A stretch of 64,000 nucleotides of DNA, taken from Crossiella sp. CA-258035 (GTDB lineage: Bacteria; Actinomycetota; Actinomycetes; Mycobacteriales; Pseudonocardiaceae). Every line of letters begins with the position of its first letter. Position 1 is the first letter of the stretch. Shown one piece after another: positions 44,453 through 52,647 of this stretch. The position numbers were made by a program, and so were the translations under genes. The notes under the pieces are model-generated. The model worked only from the letters and a program-made list of their open reading frames with translations, ran no database searches and was not told the origin of the DNA. The DNA lies in the NCBI RefSeq assembly GCF_030064675.1, contig NZ_CP116413.1, positions 4,372,001 through 4,436,000 on the forward strand, written 5' to 3'.

Positions 44453-44968
44453 TCAGAGCGCGCCCAGCACCGTCGCGCGCTCCTCCGCCGTCATCCGCAA
44501 CCCCACCTGGGAGCCATCGGCGAAGGTGAGCCGCAGGTAAGGCACATCGCCGCCGACGTCCTCGGCCCCGGGCCCGGAACCGGCCTCGCTGCGCCAGCAC
44601 ACGGTGAAGTCCTCGCCGTCCTCTTCCACCACCGCCACCGCGACACCGTCGCTGACCACCCACCGGTCCAGCTGGTCGATCTCCTCGTCGAAGCCGACGA
44701 ACCGGCCCGCGTCGGTGTGGATGAACCCGGCCGGCGGCGTGTGGCGACTCTCATCGGCTATGTCACTGGCGCCGCCGAACAGGCTTTCCACGAAGCCGAG
44801 CCCGACCGTGAACGCCATGCCCACCTTGCGCCGCAGGCCATGTCCGCTGCTGACCACCTCGGTGGAGGGCACCACGGTCAGCGGGGTGAGCACCACCGGT
44901 GGACCGAAGGTGGGCGTCAACTCCGCCAGGCAGGCGCGCACGCGCTCCGCTGTCCGCTGCGATTCCAT
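44453..44968 (-). CDS. Conserved hypothetical protein
   Basis: A 171-residue soluble protein I do not recognise. ATG 44968 is used; ATG 44977 is three codons earlier and equally possible. The N-terminal helix (AERVRACLAELTPTFGPPVV) is followed by beta-rich sequence with polar, acidic loops (GFDEEIDQLDRWVVSDGVAV, VAVVEEDGEDFTVCWRSE, VPYLRLTFADGSQVGLRM). A glycine-rich part (FTVGLGFVESLFGGA) might be a membrane-associating turn. The frame shows good coding bias and a plausible end one base after the PucR stop on the other strand. No function can be assigned. Confidence 0.6.
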   Translation of the reverse strand: MESQRTAERVRACLAELTPTFGPPVVLTPLTVVPSTEVVSSGHGLRRKVGMAFTVGLGFVESLFGGASDIADESRHTPPAGFIHTDAGRFVGFDEEIDQLDRWVVSDGVAVAVVEEDGEDFTVCWRSEAGSGPGAEDVGGDVPYLRLTFADGSQVGLRMTAEERATVLGAL

Positions 44969-45292
44969 GCCCACCATCCTGCCCGTGCCCCCCGGTGGCC
45001 GTCGCGACGGGACGCCAGCCCACGGATCGCGCTGTTGACCACGGTCACCCGACCCGGCCCTGCGCGCCGCGGCGGAAGCTCCCCTGCGCCAAGTCGCCAC
45101 GGCAGTGCGCGGCGAGCGGATCAGCGTGGCCGTCGCCGAATCACACGCGGGCCGCACCCTGATCGTCGGTGCGATCCGCGACCGCACCGGAGAGATCATC
45201 GCCACGCCGGCTCCAGGCGCCTGGCTGCCCGCACGGGCGTTCTCGGGGGCAACGCCGTTCACCGTGGCCGGTACGACCCTAGGGTGCCGATC
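44969..45292. other. Intergenic region with a possible decayed coding fragment
   Basis: On the plus strand 45045-45290 reads as coding-like sequence (DPALRAAAEAPLRQVATAVR, then GERISVAVAESHAGRTLIVG) but has no start and runs into the next gene without a natural end. I cannot place it in a family. TAGGGT at 45281-45286 lies six bases before the ATG at 45293 and may be a -10 for it. Confidence 0.35.
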
Positions 45293-48004
45293 ATGGGGAG
45301 GACGATGCGCGCCGCTCTGCTCGGAGTGCTGCTGGCCGGGTTCAGCCTGGCCGCGCCCACTTCCGCGGCGGCGGCGACGCCGATCGAGGTGTCGATCCAG
45401 CAAGGGGAAGACGCTCGCGGGTCAGCCGGGCTGACCATGACCGTCACCAACCGGGGTGACCGGCCGTGCACGCTGGCCGCGACCGCGGCGGGCACGGTCG
45501 AGGTGCTGTCGGTGACCCGGGACGGGCAGCCGGTCGAGCCGGAGTTCATCCAGACCGCCTACCACGCCGGGTTCGACGCGATGTTCGCCGCTGCGGCCCG
45601 GCAGGTGGCGGCCGGGCAGAGCCTGTCCTTCCCGCTGACCGCGGAGGCCGCGCTGGACGCGGTCAGCCCGGTTCCCGCTGGCGGCCTCGGCTCGCACTGG
45701 GCACTGGAGCAGCCCGGCCGCTACCTGGTGACCGCCGCCTACCGCATGCCAGCCGGAACGGAGGTCGGCGAAGGCCCGGTGTGCGCAGGCGCGAGCGCCC
45801 CGGTCACCGCGGCGCTGGAGGTCGGGTCAGGCGGCAACGGGTTGTCCTGGCTGGTGATCGCGGGGATCGCGGGTGGCGTGCTGGTGCTGGCGCTGCTGGT
45901 GGTCCTGGTGCTGCGGCGGCGCAGTCGCACCGGGGTGGCGGTGCTGGTGCTGCTGGCGGCGGTGGCCGGGCAGTTCGCGCCGCTGCGGGTGGCGCGGGCG
46001 GCCATCCAGGTCGTCGACGGCGGCGACGCCGGGTTCCGGGCCACGGCCGAGGGCTGCCTGTCGCTCTTCCGCGGCAACGACCCCAAGGGGCCGCCGCGCG
46101 GGCCGCTCGACCCGGCGAAGATCATGCCTTTCCTGGACGGTCCCTTCAAGGTGTGGATCAAACCGGCCAAGGGCGAGCTGAACGTCAAGGCGCACACCAC
46201 CCCGGACTGGGCCACCATCTACTGGGACCACGACAACCACAAACCGATGCACGGGGATCCCACCGTGGACTACGACCCGTGCTCGGCGCTCTACCACGAG
46301 CTGACCCACGCCTTCGACGGCGGGAACAACCAGCTCGCCGAGGGGGAGTGCGCCGCGGCCAAACCCGGCAAGTCCGGCAAACGGGTGCCCATCAGGGACG
46401 TCCGGGCGGTCCGGGCGGAGAACGAGTTCCGCGCCAGCCAGGGCCTGCCGCCGCGCAACAGCTACGGCCCCCGCCCACTGCCGCCCGGCAAGGAGCTGGA
46501 CGCGGCGAAGATCAAGGCCGACTGCGACAAGGGCAAGGACGGCAAACCGGCCAGGGGCGGGCCCAGCCGCGGCAACCTGGTGCCGGGGGGCAGCGTCGGC
46601 GACCCGCACCTGACCACCTTCGACCGCAGGGAGTACGACTTCCAGGCGGTCGGGGAGTTCGTGCTCGCGCGGGCCCCGCAATGGGAGGTGCAGGTCCGGC
46701 AGGCCCCGCTGGCCGGCAGCCGCACCGTCTCGGTCAACCAGCAGGCAGCCCTGCGCGTCGGCGCGGACCGGGTGGTCTTCGACCTGGCCGCCGACTCGGG
46801 CGCACAGCGGATCCTGCTCAACGGCAAGCAGATCCACCCCAACGACGAGCGGCTGCCCGGCGGGGGCCGGATCGTGGCCACCGAGGAGGGGCACACCGTG
46901 ACCTTCCCCGACGGCTCCGAGGCCGACATCGACCCGATCGGTCGCTGGGGCCTGCACGTCCTGCTGTTCCCCCGTCCGGAGCTGGCAGGCAAGCTCAGCG
47001 GCCTGCTCGGCGACCTCAACGGCGACCCGGGCAACGATCTGTCCACAAAGGACGGGAAGCCGCTGCCGGAGAAGCCGTCCCGGGAGCAGCTCTACGGCGA
47101 GTTCGCAGACCGCTGGCGGGTGGCGGCGAACGACCCGCTGCTGGACCATCCGGCCGGGCGCGGCACCGCCGACTACACCGACCGGTCCTTCCCGGACAAG
47201 GAGATCAGCGTCGCCGACCTGCCCGCGCCCCGGCGGGACGCCGCGCAACGCCGCTGCGCCGCCCTGGGGGTGTCCGGCCAGGCGCTGGACGGCTGCACGC
47301 TGGACCTGGCCCTCACCGGCCAGACCGCCTTCGCCCGCAGCGCGGCGGCGATGACCGAGACGATGACCCGTGGACCACAGCCGAGGCCCGGCGAGCAGGG
47401 CGTGCTGCGGGACGGCGCCACCGTCTCCGGCCGGGTGGACAAGCCGGGCACGGTGCGCACCTACCGCCTGGAACTGGGTGATGCCACGGTGTTCCGGCTG
47501 CACGACGTGCGCGGTGACCTGCACGACCGCGGCAAACTGGATGTCAACCTGGAAGGCCCGTACGACCCGGACTCACCCGGCTTCACCATCACCAGCGTGT
47601 ACCAGTACCGGGTGGTCAAGGGCGGCAAGTACACCTTGACGGTGACCGGGGACGACGGGGCGACCGGCAACTTCGCCTTCCGCCTCAACACCGCCAAGGA
47701 ACGCCGCATCCCGGCCGGCCTCGGCGACACCGTGCGCGGCACCCTGGACGTGCCGGGCCGGGTCGACCTGTACGGCTTCCAGGCCACCGCGGAGATGCAG
47801 CTGGTCCCCGCCGACGGCTCTGGCTGTGAGTTCACCATGGCCCTGGCCGAGGAGAGCGCGGCTTTGACGGCGCACACGCCGCACGGGGTGTGCTACGGGG
47901 TGGGGATGGGGCGGCTGGAACCGGGGAAGCGGTACGTGCTGGCCGTGTGGTCGAGCGAGGGGCGGACCGGGACGTACTCGTTCCGGCTGACCGGCGAGAG
48001 CTGA
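45293..48004 (+). CDS. Large secreted/membrane protein with zincin-like and VWF type D domains
   Basis: A 903-residue exported protein. A signal peptide (MRAALLGVLLAGFSLAAPTS) begins at 45305, after GGGGAGG; ATG 45293 is the alternative start. An Ig-like stalk precedes two hydrophobic helices (SWLVIAGIAGGVLVLALLVV at about 185 and VAVLVLLAAVAGQFAP at about 217). A putative metallopeptidase segment has His-Glu-Leu-Thr-His in LYHELTHAFDGG at about 335. A VWD-like domain spans about 435-610 (GDPHLTTFDRREYDF, GEFVLARAP, LSGLLGDLNGDPGND). Two C-terminal beta modules end the protein. It is probably surface-anchored, with the VWD module facing outward. The HExxH segment may be enzymatic, but no third zinc ligand is certain. 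Confidence 0.82.
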   Translation: MGRTMRAALLGVLLAGFSLAAPTSAAAATPIEVSIQQGEDARGSAGLTMTVTNRGDRPCTLAATAAGTVEVLSVTRDGQPVEPEFIQTAYHAGFDAMFAAAARQVAAGQSLSFPLTAEAALDAVSPVPAGGLGSHWALEQPGRYLVTAAYRMPAGTEVGEGPVCAGASAPVTAALEVGSGGNGLSWLVIAGIAGGVLVLALLVVLVLRRRSRTGVAVLVLLAAVAGQFAPLRVARAAIQVVDGGDAGFRATAEGCLSLFRGNDPKGPPRGPLDPAKIMPFLDGPFKVWIKPAKGELNVKAHTTPDWATIYWDHDNHKPMHGDPTVDYDPCSALYHELTHAFDGGNNQLAEGECAAAKPGKSGKRVPIRDVRAVRAENEFRASQGLPPRNSYGPRPLPPGKELDAAKIKADCDKGKDGKPARGGPSRGNLVPGGSVGDPHLTTFDRREYDFQAVGEFVLARAPQWEVQVRQAPLAGSRTVSVNQQAALRVGADRVVFDLAADSGAQRILLNGKQIHPNDERLPGGGRIVATEEGHTVTFPDGSEADIDPIGRWGLHVLLFPRPELAGKLSGLLGDLNGDPGNDLSTKDGKPLPEKPSREQLYGEFADRWRVAANDPLLDHPAGRGTADYTDRSFPDKEISVADLPAPRRDAAQRRCAALGVSGQALDGCTLDLALTGQTAFARSAAAMTETMTRGPQPRPGEQGVLRDGATVSGRVDKPGTVRTYRLELGDATVFRLHDVRGDLHDRGKLDVNLEGPYDPDSPGFTITSVYQYRVVKGGKYTLTVTGDDGATGNFAFRLNTAKERRIPAGLGDTVRGTLDVPGRVDLYGFQATAEMQLVPADGSGCEFTMALAEESAALTAHTPHGVCYGVGMGRLEPGKRYVLAVWSSEGRTGTYSFRLTGES

Positions 48005-48040
48005 GACCGTCCGGCCCCGAGGCGTTCCTCAGCCCCCTGA

Positions 48041-48058
48041 CCCCAGATTTCGTTGGGG
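48041..48058. terminator. Weak hairpin between converging genes
   Basis: CCCCA (48041-48045) pairs with TGGGG (48054-48058) over an eight-base loop in the 77-base gap between the VWD gene and the SDR gene. The stem is short, so this is only a candidate. Confidence 0.3.
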
Positions 48059-48081
48059 CGAAACCGCGACCGGAATCCTGA

Positions 48082-48894
48082 TCAGGCCGCGGTGTAGCCG
48101 CCGTCGATGGTCAGGATGCTGCCGCTGGCCCAGGATGCGTTGCCGGAGGCCAGGAACAGGGTCGCGTTGGCGACGTCCTCGGCGTGGCCGAGCTCCGGCC
48201 ACGGGGTCTTCTCGCGCAGGAGCTGGTTCAGTTCTGGGTCGTCGATGAGTGGGCGGAGCATCGCGGTGTGCAGGAATCCGGGGCAGACGGCGTTGATGTT
48301 GATGCGCTCGGCGGAGAAGTCGACGGCGAGCTGGCGGGTCAGGTTCACCACCGCGCCCTTGGCGGTGCAGTAGGCGGGCGCCTGTGGCAGGCCGACCAGG
48401 CCGCCGGTGGAGGCGATGTTGACGATCCGGCCGCGGGCGCCGTCGACGACGTCCTGCCTGCGCATCTGGGTGATCGCGGACTTGCAGCCCAGCCACACGC
48501 TCTTGCAGTTGATCAGCATGGTGCGGTCGAACTCGGCTTCGGTCTCCTCGACGATGGTGTGCGGGGCGTTCAGGATGCCCGCGTTGTTCACCATGATGTC
48601 CAGCCGTCCGAACGCCTGGACCGCGCGGTCGACGACGGCTTGCACGTCCCTGGCATTGCTCGCGTCGGCGTCGAGGTACTCGGCCGTGCCGCCGTTGGCC
48701 CGGATCACGTCATCGGTGTCCCGGTCCGCGTTGGCCTCGTAGCCACCGTCCTTTGTGGACTTCTGGAGGTCGGAGCAGACGACGCTGGCGCCCGCCGCGG
48801 CCAGGGCAAGGGCGATGGCGCGGCCGTTGCCGGAGCTCGAGCCGGTGACGGCGGCGGTACGTCCGGCCAGCCTCGCCAGGAACACATCGGTCAT
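48082..48894 (-). CDS. Short-chain dehydrogenase/reductase (SDR)
   Basis: A 270-residue classical SDR. The cofactor motif TGSSSGNGRAIA (17-28) deviates from the canonical TGxxxGxG only by spacing-neutral residues. NNAGILN lies at about 93, the catalytic Ser in NIASTGG at about 147, and Tyr-x3-Lys in YCTAKGA at about 160. The C-terminal SGSILTIDGGYTAA closes the fold. SDLQKST after beta-2 (an Asp) favours NAD(H). ATG 48894 is at the natural start of the fold; the longer frame to 49119 is noncoding-like. It is divergent from the PadR operon. The substrate is unknown, a hydroxy/keto compound. Confidence 0.9.
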   Translation of the reverse strand: MTDVFLARLAGRTAAVTGSSSGNGRAIALALAAAGASVVCSDLQKSTKDGGYEANADRDTDDVIRANGGTAEYLDADASNARDVQAVVDRAVQAFGRLDIMVNNAGILNAPHTIVEETEAEFDRTMLINCKSVWLGCKSAITQMRRQDVVDGARGRIVNIASTGGLVGLPQAPAYCTAKGAVVNLTRQLAVDFSAERININAVCPGFLHTAMLRPLIDDPELNQLLREKTPWPELGHAEDVANATLFLASGNASWASGSILTIDGGYTAA

Positions 48895-48977
48895 GAGTGG
48901 ACGGTAGAGCCGGTGCCGGGCTCGACCCCATGCGCCGGATTGCGGTGTGCCGGTGGGGAATTGCGGTGCACCGGGGC

Positions 48978-49036
48978 TTGCCAAGTCGCCAGTACTCTGT
49001 GCTACGTTGTAGTAGTACCCAGTGCCACTGAGTACT
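48978..49036 (+). promoter_or_regulatory. Promoter and PadR operator palindrome
   Basis: A near-perfect 23-bp palindrome lies at 49014-49036; its arms AGTACCCAGTG and CACTGAGTACT differ only at one symmetric pair and the centre. It is 24 bases before the PadR start. A further half-site AGTACT is at 48991-48996. TTGCCA (48978-48983) and TACGTT (49003-49008) could be -35 and -10 with a 19-base spacer, so binding would block initiation. PadR regulators commonly repress their own operons. Confidence 0.65.
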
Positions 49037-49060
49037 GGGCGGATCGAATGAGGACCCACG

Positions 49061-49387
49061 ATGGACGACCTGACGGAGATGCTGAAGGGCACGCTCGAGG
49101 GCTGTGTGCTGGAGATCATCGGCAGCGAGGAGACCTACGGGTATGCCATCACGCGTCGGCTGAACGAGCTCGGTTTCGCCGACGTGGTCGAGGGGACGGT
49201 GTACACCATCCTGTTGCGGCTGGAGAAGAACGGGCTCGTCGAGGTGACGAAACGACCGTCCGGGCAGGGCCCGCCGCGCAAGTTCTACGCGCTCAACGAC
49301 GCCGGGCGCGCGGAGCTCACGACGTTCTGGGCGAAATGGGAATACATCACATCGCGGATCGACAAGCTCAAGGAGGGCGGGGCATGA
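49061..49387 (+). CDS. PadR-family transcriptional regulator
   Basis: A 108-residue winged-helix regulator of PadR subfamily 2 length. The helix-turn-helix is in ETYGYAITRRLNELGF and the wing in VVEGTVYTILLRLEKNGLV; the GPPRKFYALNDAG strand pair is diagnostic. A short C-terminal helix (FWAKWEYITSRIDKLKEG) mediates dimerisation. These proteins typically respond to phenolics, antibiotics or other small molecules and repress neighbouring genes. The ATG follows GAGGA. Its stop overlaps the next gene as ATGA, and its own promoter carries a 23-bp palindrome. Confidence 0.93.
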   Translation: MDDLTEMLKGTLEGCVLEIIGSEETYGYAITRRLNELGFADVVEGTVYTILLRLEKNGLVEVTKRPSGQGPPRKFYALNDAGRAELTTFWAKWEYITSRIDKLKEGGA

Positions 49388-49740
49388 ACTTCTGGGAAAC
49401 CATCACCGGCAGCGATCTCACCAGGGAGTGGAAGGCGTTCGAGGCCAGGGCCGGGGCACTGCCCGCGGACTACCGGGCGGCGTGGGAAGAGATCAAGGGG
49501 CACCTTTCCCTCTACTCGGACTTCACCGGCCGCAACCTGACGCCGATCGTCGACGGTGCGCTGGGGCTGCTCGAGGAGACCGCGGCCGACGGGCAGAGCG
49601 TGCAGGAGGTGCTGGGTGAGGACATCGAGGGCTTCTGCGCCGCGCTGGCCGGCGGGGAACGGCGCCGAGGCTATCGCGACCGCTGGCGCGAGCAACTGAA
49701 CCGGAACGTGGCGCGGAAACTGAACCGGCTGGGAGGCTGA
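49384..49740 (+). CDS. DUF1048-family protein
   Basis: A 118-residue helical protein with the DUF1048 pattern: a tryptophan-rich N-terminal helix (FWETITGSDLTREWKAFEAR), LPADYRAAWEEIKGHLSLYS, and a four-helix-bundle tail. The structure is known for this family but its activity is not. Members usually sit directly after PadR regulators, as here (ATGA overlap), suggesting a shared signalling function such as sequestering the regulator (inference). Confidence 0.82.
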   Translation: MNFWETITGSDLTREWKAFEARAGALPADYRAAWEEIKGHLSLYSDFTGRNLTPIVDGALGLLEETAADGQSVQEVLGEDIEGFCAALAGGERRRGYRDRWREQLNRNVARKLNRLGG

Positions 49741-49741
49741 C

Positions 49742-50068
49742 GTGGGCATTCAGGACATCATCGAGGGCAAGAAGCAGTGGCGGGCACACCTGGCGCGGGT
49801 CAAGGCACTCCCGCCGGACTACCAGATCGTCTACAAGGAGATGCAGCGGTACCTGTTCAAGGTCGGGCCGGTCGACCTGCACGACGGGCCGCTGCTGCCG
49901 GGGATCGTCGACTTCTTCGAGGAGGGCGTCGCGGCGGGCAAGGGCGTCCTGGAGCTCATCGGCACCGACGTCGCCGCCTTCTGCGACGGCCTGATCAACG
50001 ACACGCCCACCTACGCGGACCTCTACCAGGAGTCCGTGAGCGGAAAGCCCGGCACGGCCAAGAAGTAG
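49742..50068 (+). CDS. DUF1048-family protein, second copy
   Basis: A 108-residue paralogue of the preceding gene (IEGKKQWRAHLARVKALPPD, then YKEMQRYLFKVGP and GVLELIGTDVAAFCDGL). The GTG start is one base after the previous stop, and GGGAGG precedes it. Two adjacent DUF1048 genes suggest a heterodimer or specialisation after duplication. Function unknown. The C-terminal tail (SGKPGTAKK) is basic and probably disordered. Confidence 0.82.
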   Translation: MGIQDIIEGKKQWRAHLARVKALPPDYQIVYKEMQRYLFKVGPVDLHDGPLLPGIVDFFEEGVAAGKGVLELIGTDVAAFCDGLINDTPTYADLYQESVSGKPGTAKK

Positions 50069-50104
50069 CACCCGTCGAACCAGCTCTCCGGAAAGGATTC
50101 CATT

Positions 50105-51337
50105 GTGGACACAGCAGACGGGTTGACCGAGGTCGAGCATGGCTGGGGAAAGGTCGCGGACGCCTTCCGCGCGAACTTCGACGGAAAACCCGGTGAGATC
50201 GGCGCGGCGTGCAGCGTGTACGTGGGCGGCCGCCCGGTGGTCAACCTGTGGGGCGGCTTCGCCGATCGGAAGGCGAACCGGTTGTGGCGCAAGGACACCG
50301 TCATCCAGGTCGCCTCCACGACGAAGGGCATGACCGCGATCTGCGCCCACCTGCTGGTGCAACGGGGTCAGCTGGACCTGGACGCCCCGGTGGCCAAGTA
50401 CTGGCCGGAGTTCGGGGCCAACGGCAAGGAAGGGATCCTGGTGCGCTGGTTGCTGTCGCACCAGGCCGGGCTGCCGATCGTCGACGGGCCGCTGACCTTC
50501 CAGCAGGCGTGCGCCTGGCACCCGGTCATCCGGGCGCTGGAGGCGCAGCAGCCGTTGTGGCGGCCGGGCACCGAGCACGTCTACCACAGCGTCACCTACG
50601 GGTTCCTGGTCGGCGAGGTCGTGCGCCGCATCACCGGCAAGTCACTGGGCCAGTTCTTCGCCGAGGAGGTGGTGCGCCCGCTCGGGCTGAGCGCCTGGAT
50701 CGGGTTGCCGGAGAAGGAAGAGCACCGGGTGGCGCGGATCGAGAACGCCGCTCCGTTCACCATGCCGGAGTTCATCGACGCGCTGATCAAGTTGACCGGG
50801 CTCGACCCGGACACGGTCACCGCGTGGGTCACCGCCCTGTGGGCGCCGGGCTCGGTCCAGGCCCGCGCGGGCGAGCTCGGCGGCGCGCTGGACAACACCT
50901 CCGACTACCCGGCCACCCGGGCCTGGCGCGCGGCGGAGTTTCCTGCTGCCAACGGAATCGCGGACGCGCGGTCGCTGGCCCGGATGTACGCGGCCACGGT
51001 GAGCCGCGTGGACGGGGTGCGGCTGCTGAACCCGGCGACGGTCCGGCAGGCGACGGTCGTGCAGACCGACAAGACGCCGATGCACGGACTGCCGGCGGGA
51101 CTGAACATCCCGGCTGACCGCTCCTTCTACATGTCGCTCGGGTTCTTCCGGGCCAGCCCGGTGGCCCCGATGCTCGGGCCGGGGTCCTTCGGTCACCCGG
51201 GTGCCGGCGGCTCGGTGGGCTTGGGCGACCCCGACGCCGGTGTGGGTTTCGGCTACGTCACCAACCTCTGGAACTTCCGGCCGGACGACCCGCGGGCGAC
51301 GAACCTGGTCAACGCGGTCCGGGCCTGCCTGGGCTGA
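50105..51337 (+). CDS. Beta-lactamase-fold serine hydrolase/esterase (EstB type)
   Basis: A 410-residue serine hydrolase of the class C beta-lactamase fold. The nucleophile motif is Ser71-Thr-Thr-Lys74 in QVASTTKGM, the second-motif Tyr in EHVYHSVTYGFLVGEV at about 160, and HPGAGGS at about 365 replaces the KTG triad. VGGRPVVNLWGGFAD near 40 is the EstB/LovD hallmark. No signal peptide is present, so it is cytoplasmic and probably hydrolyses or transfers small acyl esters rather than antibiotics. GTG 50105 follows GGAAAGGA. It is the last gene of the PadR-DUF1048-DUF1048 operon and so probably repressed by PadR. Confidence 0.88.
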   Translation: MDTADGLTEVEHGWGKVADAFRANFDGKPGEIGAACSVYVGGRPVVNLWGGFADRKANRLWRKDTVIQVASTTKGMTAICAHLLVQRGQLDLDAPVAKYWPEFGANGKEGILVRWLLSHQAGLPIVDGPLTFQQACAWHPVIRALEAQQPLWRPGTEHVYHSVTYGFLVGEVVRRITGKSLGQFFAEEVVRPLGLSAWIGLPEKEEHRVARIENAAPFTMPEFIDALIKLTGLDPDTVTAWVTALWAPGSVQARAGELGGALDNTSDYPATRAWRAAEFPAANGIADARSLARMYAATVSRVDGVRLLNPATVRQATVVQTDKTPMHGLPAGLNIPADRSFYMSLGFFRASPVAPMLGPGSFGHPGAGGSVGLGDPDAGVGFGYVTNLWNFRPDDPRATNLVNAVRACLG

Positions 51338-52284
51338 GGGCGAGAACTCCCGGCTCTCCGAGGTTTTCGGAACTTCGCTCGCGGTTCGCGGACTTGTGAT
51401 CGCCGGGGCGCTCGCGCTGCGGCAGTGCGCGGAGCTGGCGGGCGCGTTGCCCGAGATCGGTGCGGCGCTGACCTGACGGTGCACCGCGCGTCGTTGGCCC
51501 ACCGGTCCGGTTCAGCGCAGCGTCCGGTCCCGCTCGACCTCGTCGTCGCGCAGCCGCAGACCGTGCTTCGCCAGTAGTGCCACCACGATGGCGGGTCCAG
51601 CCGCTCGAGGACGTACCGCTTGAGGTTGATGTGCTCCACGAACACCTCGGTGACACCCGCTTCGACGAGCTGGCCGAACAGCTCGTCCAGCGGGTACGGG
51701 TCGGTGGCGAAGTGCGGCAGCAGCGGCCCGACAGCAGCGAAGGTCGGGATGCCCGCGTCGTGCAGTTTGGTGAGGCAGCGCAGGCGGTGGGCGGCCAGCG
51801 GTGCGCGGGCTTCGAGCCAGCGACTGACCTTGTCGCCGGAGGTGGTGACCGTCATGCCGACCTCGGCCCGCGGCAGGCTGGAGAGCAGGTCGATGTCCCG
51901 CACGACGACGGGCGACTTGGTCAGGATGCGCACCAGGCCGGGGTAGCGGATCGCGTTCAGCTCGCTCAGGATGCCGCGGGTGAGCTGGTACCGCACCTCA
52001 TGACCCTGGTAGGGGTCGGTGGTGGAGCTGAGCAGGAGGGGGCGGTGACGTTGGCGGTCGGACATATCGGCCAGTTCCTGGCGCGCGAGTTCGACCGCGT
52101 TCTTCTTGACGTAGAGGTAGTTCCCCCATTCCCGCACCGGCTGGCCGACCGCCCGGCCCGCGAAACTGGCGTAGCAGTAGGCGCAGCCGAGCGCGCAGCC
52201 GGTGTAGGGGTTGATGACGTAGCCGTTGGAGGGGGCTGGTGGCCGCTGGATCAGTGTTTTCGCGTCGATCTCGACGGGCTGCAT
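51253..52284 (-). CDS. Radical SAM protein (SPL-like/Rv2578c type) with frameshifted C-terminus
   Basis: A radical SAM protein with Cys30-x3-Cys34-x2-Cys37 in NPYTGCALGCAYCYA, SSTTDPYQGHE at about 97 and ILTKSPVVVRDIDLL at about 125. Up to about residue 235 it matches the actinobacterial Rv2578c-like group, related to spore-photoproduct lyase. After LERLDPP the frame changes near 51590. The proper tail, VALLAKHGLRLRDDEVER ending at a stop at 51514, lies in another frame. The present frame instead runs on over the esterase gene to 51253. The protein may thus be altered or the indel an assembly error. Reaction unknown; SAM cleavage and a 4Fe-4S cluster are expected. Confidence 0.78.
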   Translation of the reverse strand: MQPVEIDAKTLIQRPPAPSNGYVINPYTGCALGCAYCYASFAGRAVGQPVREWGNYLYVKKNAVELARQELADMSDRQRHRPLLLSSTTDPYQGHEVRYQLTRGILSELNAIRYPGLVRILTKSPVVVRDIDLLSSLPRAEVGMTVTTSGDKVSRWLEARAPLAAHRLRCLTKLHDAGIPTFAAVGPLLPHFATDPYPLDELFGQLVEAGVTEVFVEHINLKRYVLERLDPPSWWHYWRSTVCGCATTRSSGTGRCAEPDRWANDARCTVRSAPHRSRATRPPAPRTAAARAPRRSQVREPRAKFRKPRRAGSSRPQPRQARTALTRFVARGSSGRKFQRLVT

Positions 52285-52647
52285 CAGGTCCTCCTCACAA
52301 GCGCGGTCGCGTGGCGGACGTTACCGGCAGATCCGCGCGGATCAGGTGCCACCGAGCACGATTCCGCATTTTGCGGAAGACGTTCCGCGTCGGTTCTCGT
52401 GCCAGTCGGCCGCATTGGTGATGATTCTGTTGAGCTGCGTGGTGAGTTTGAGCGCTGGCGGGCAGGAGCAGCCCACTGGCCGCCGTCAGGAAAAGGTCTG
52501 AGCTCGGTCAGTGGCAGCGGACTAGTCGCGGAGTTTTCATCCCCCGAACCAACCCCGACTGCCGACGCCGAGCGTGAATCACTCGTTTGGCCTAGCATCG
52601 ACAGGAGTGATCCGTCCTGCCGGTCCCCGCCGTGGACGGAGGTCGAC
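52285..52647 (+). other. Intergenic region upstream of the DNA ligase gene
   Basis: 363 bases without a gene I can support. TAGCAT at 52593-52598 is a -10 candidate about 50 bases before the ligase ATG, without a convincing -35. The open frames across it have poor coding character. Confidence 0.35.

Noticed and set aside
44294-45292. N-terminal extension of the VWD protein frame back into the PucR gene
   Set aside because: It overlaps well-supported PucR and hypothetical genes, and the signal peptide at 45293-45305 defines the real start.
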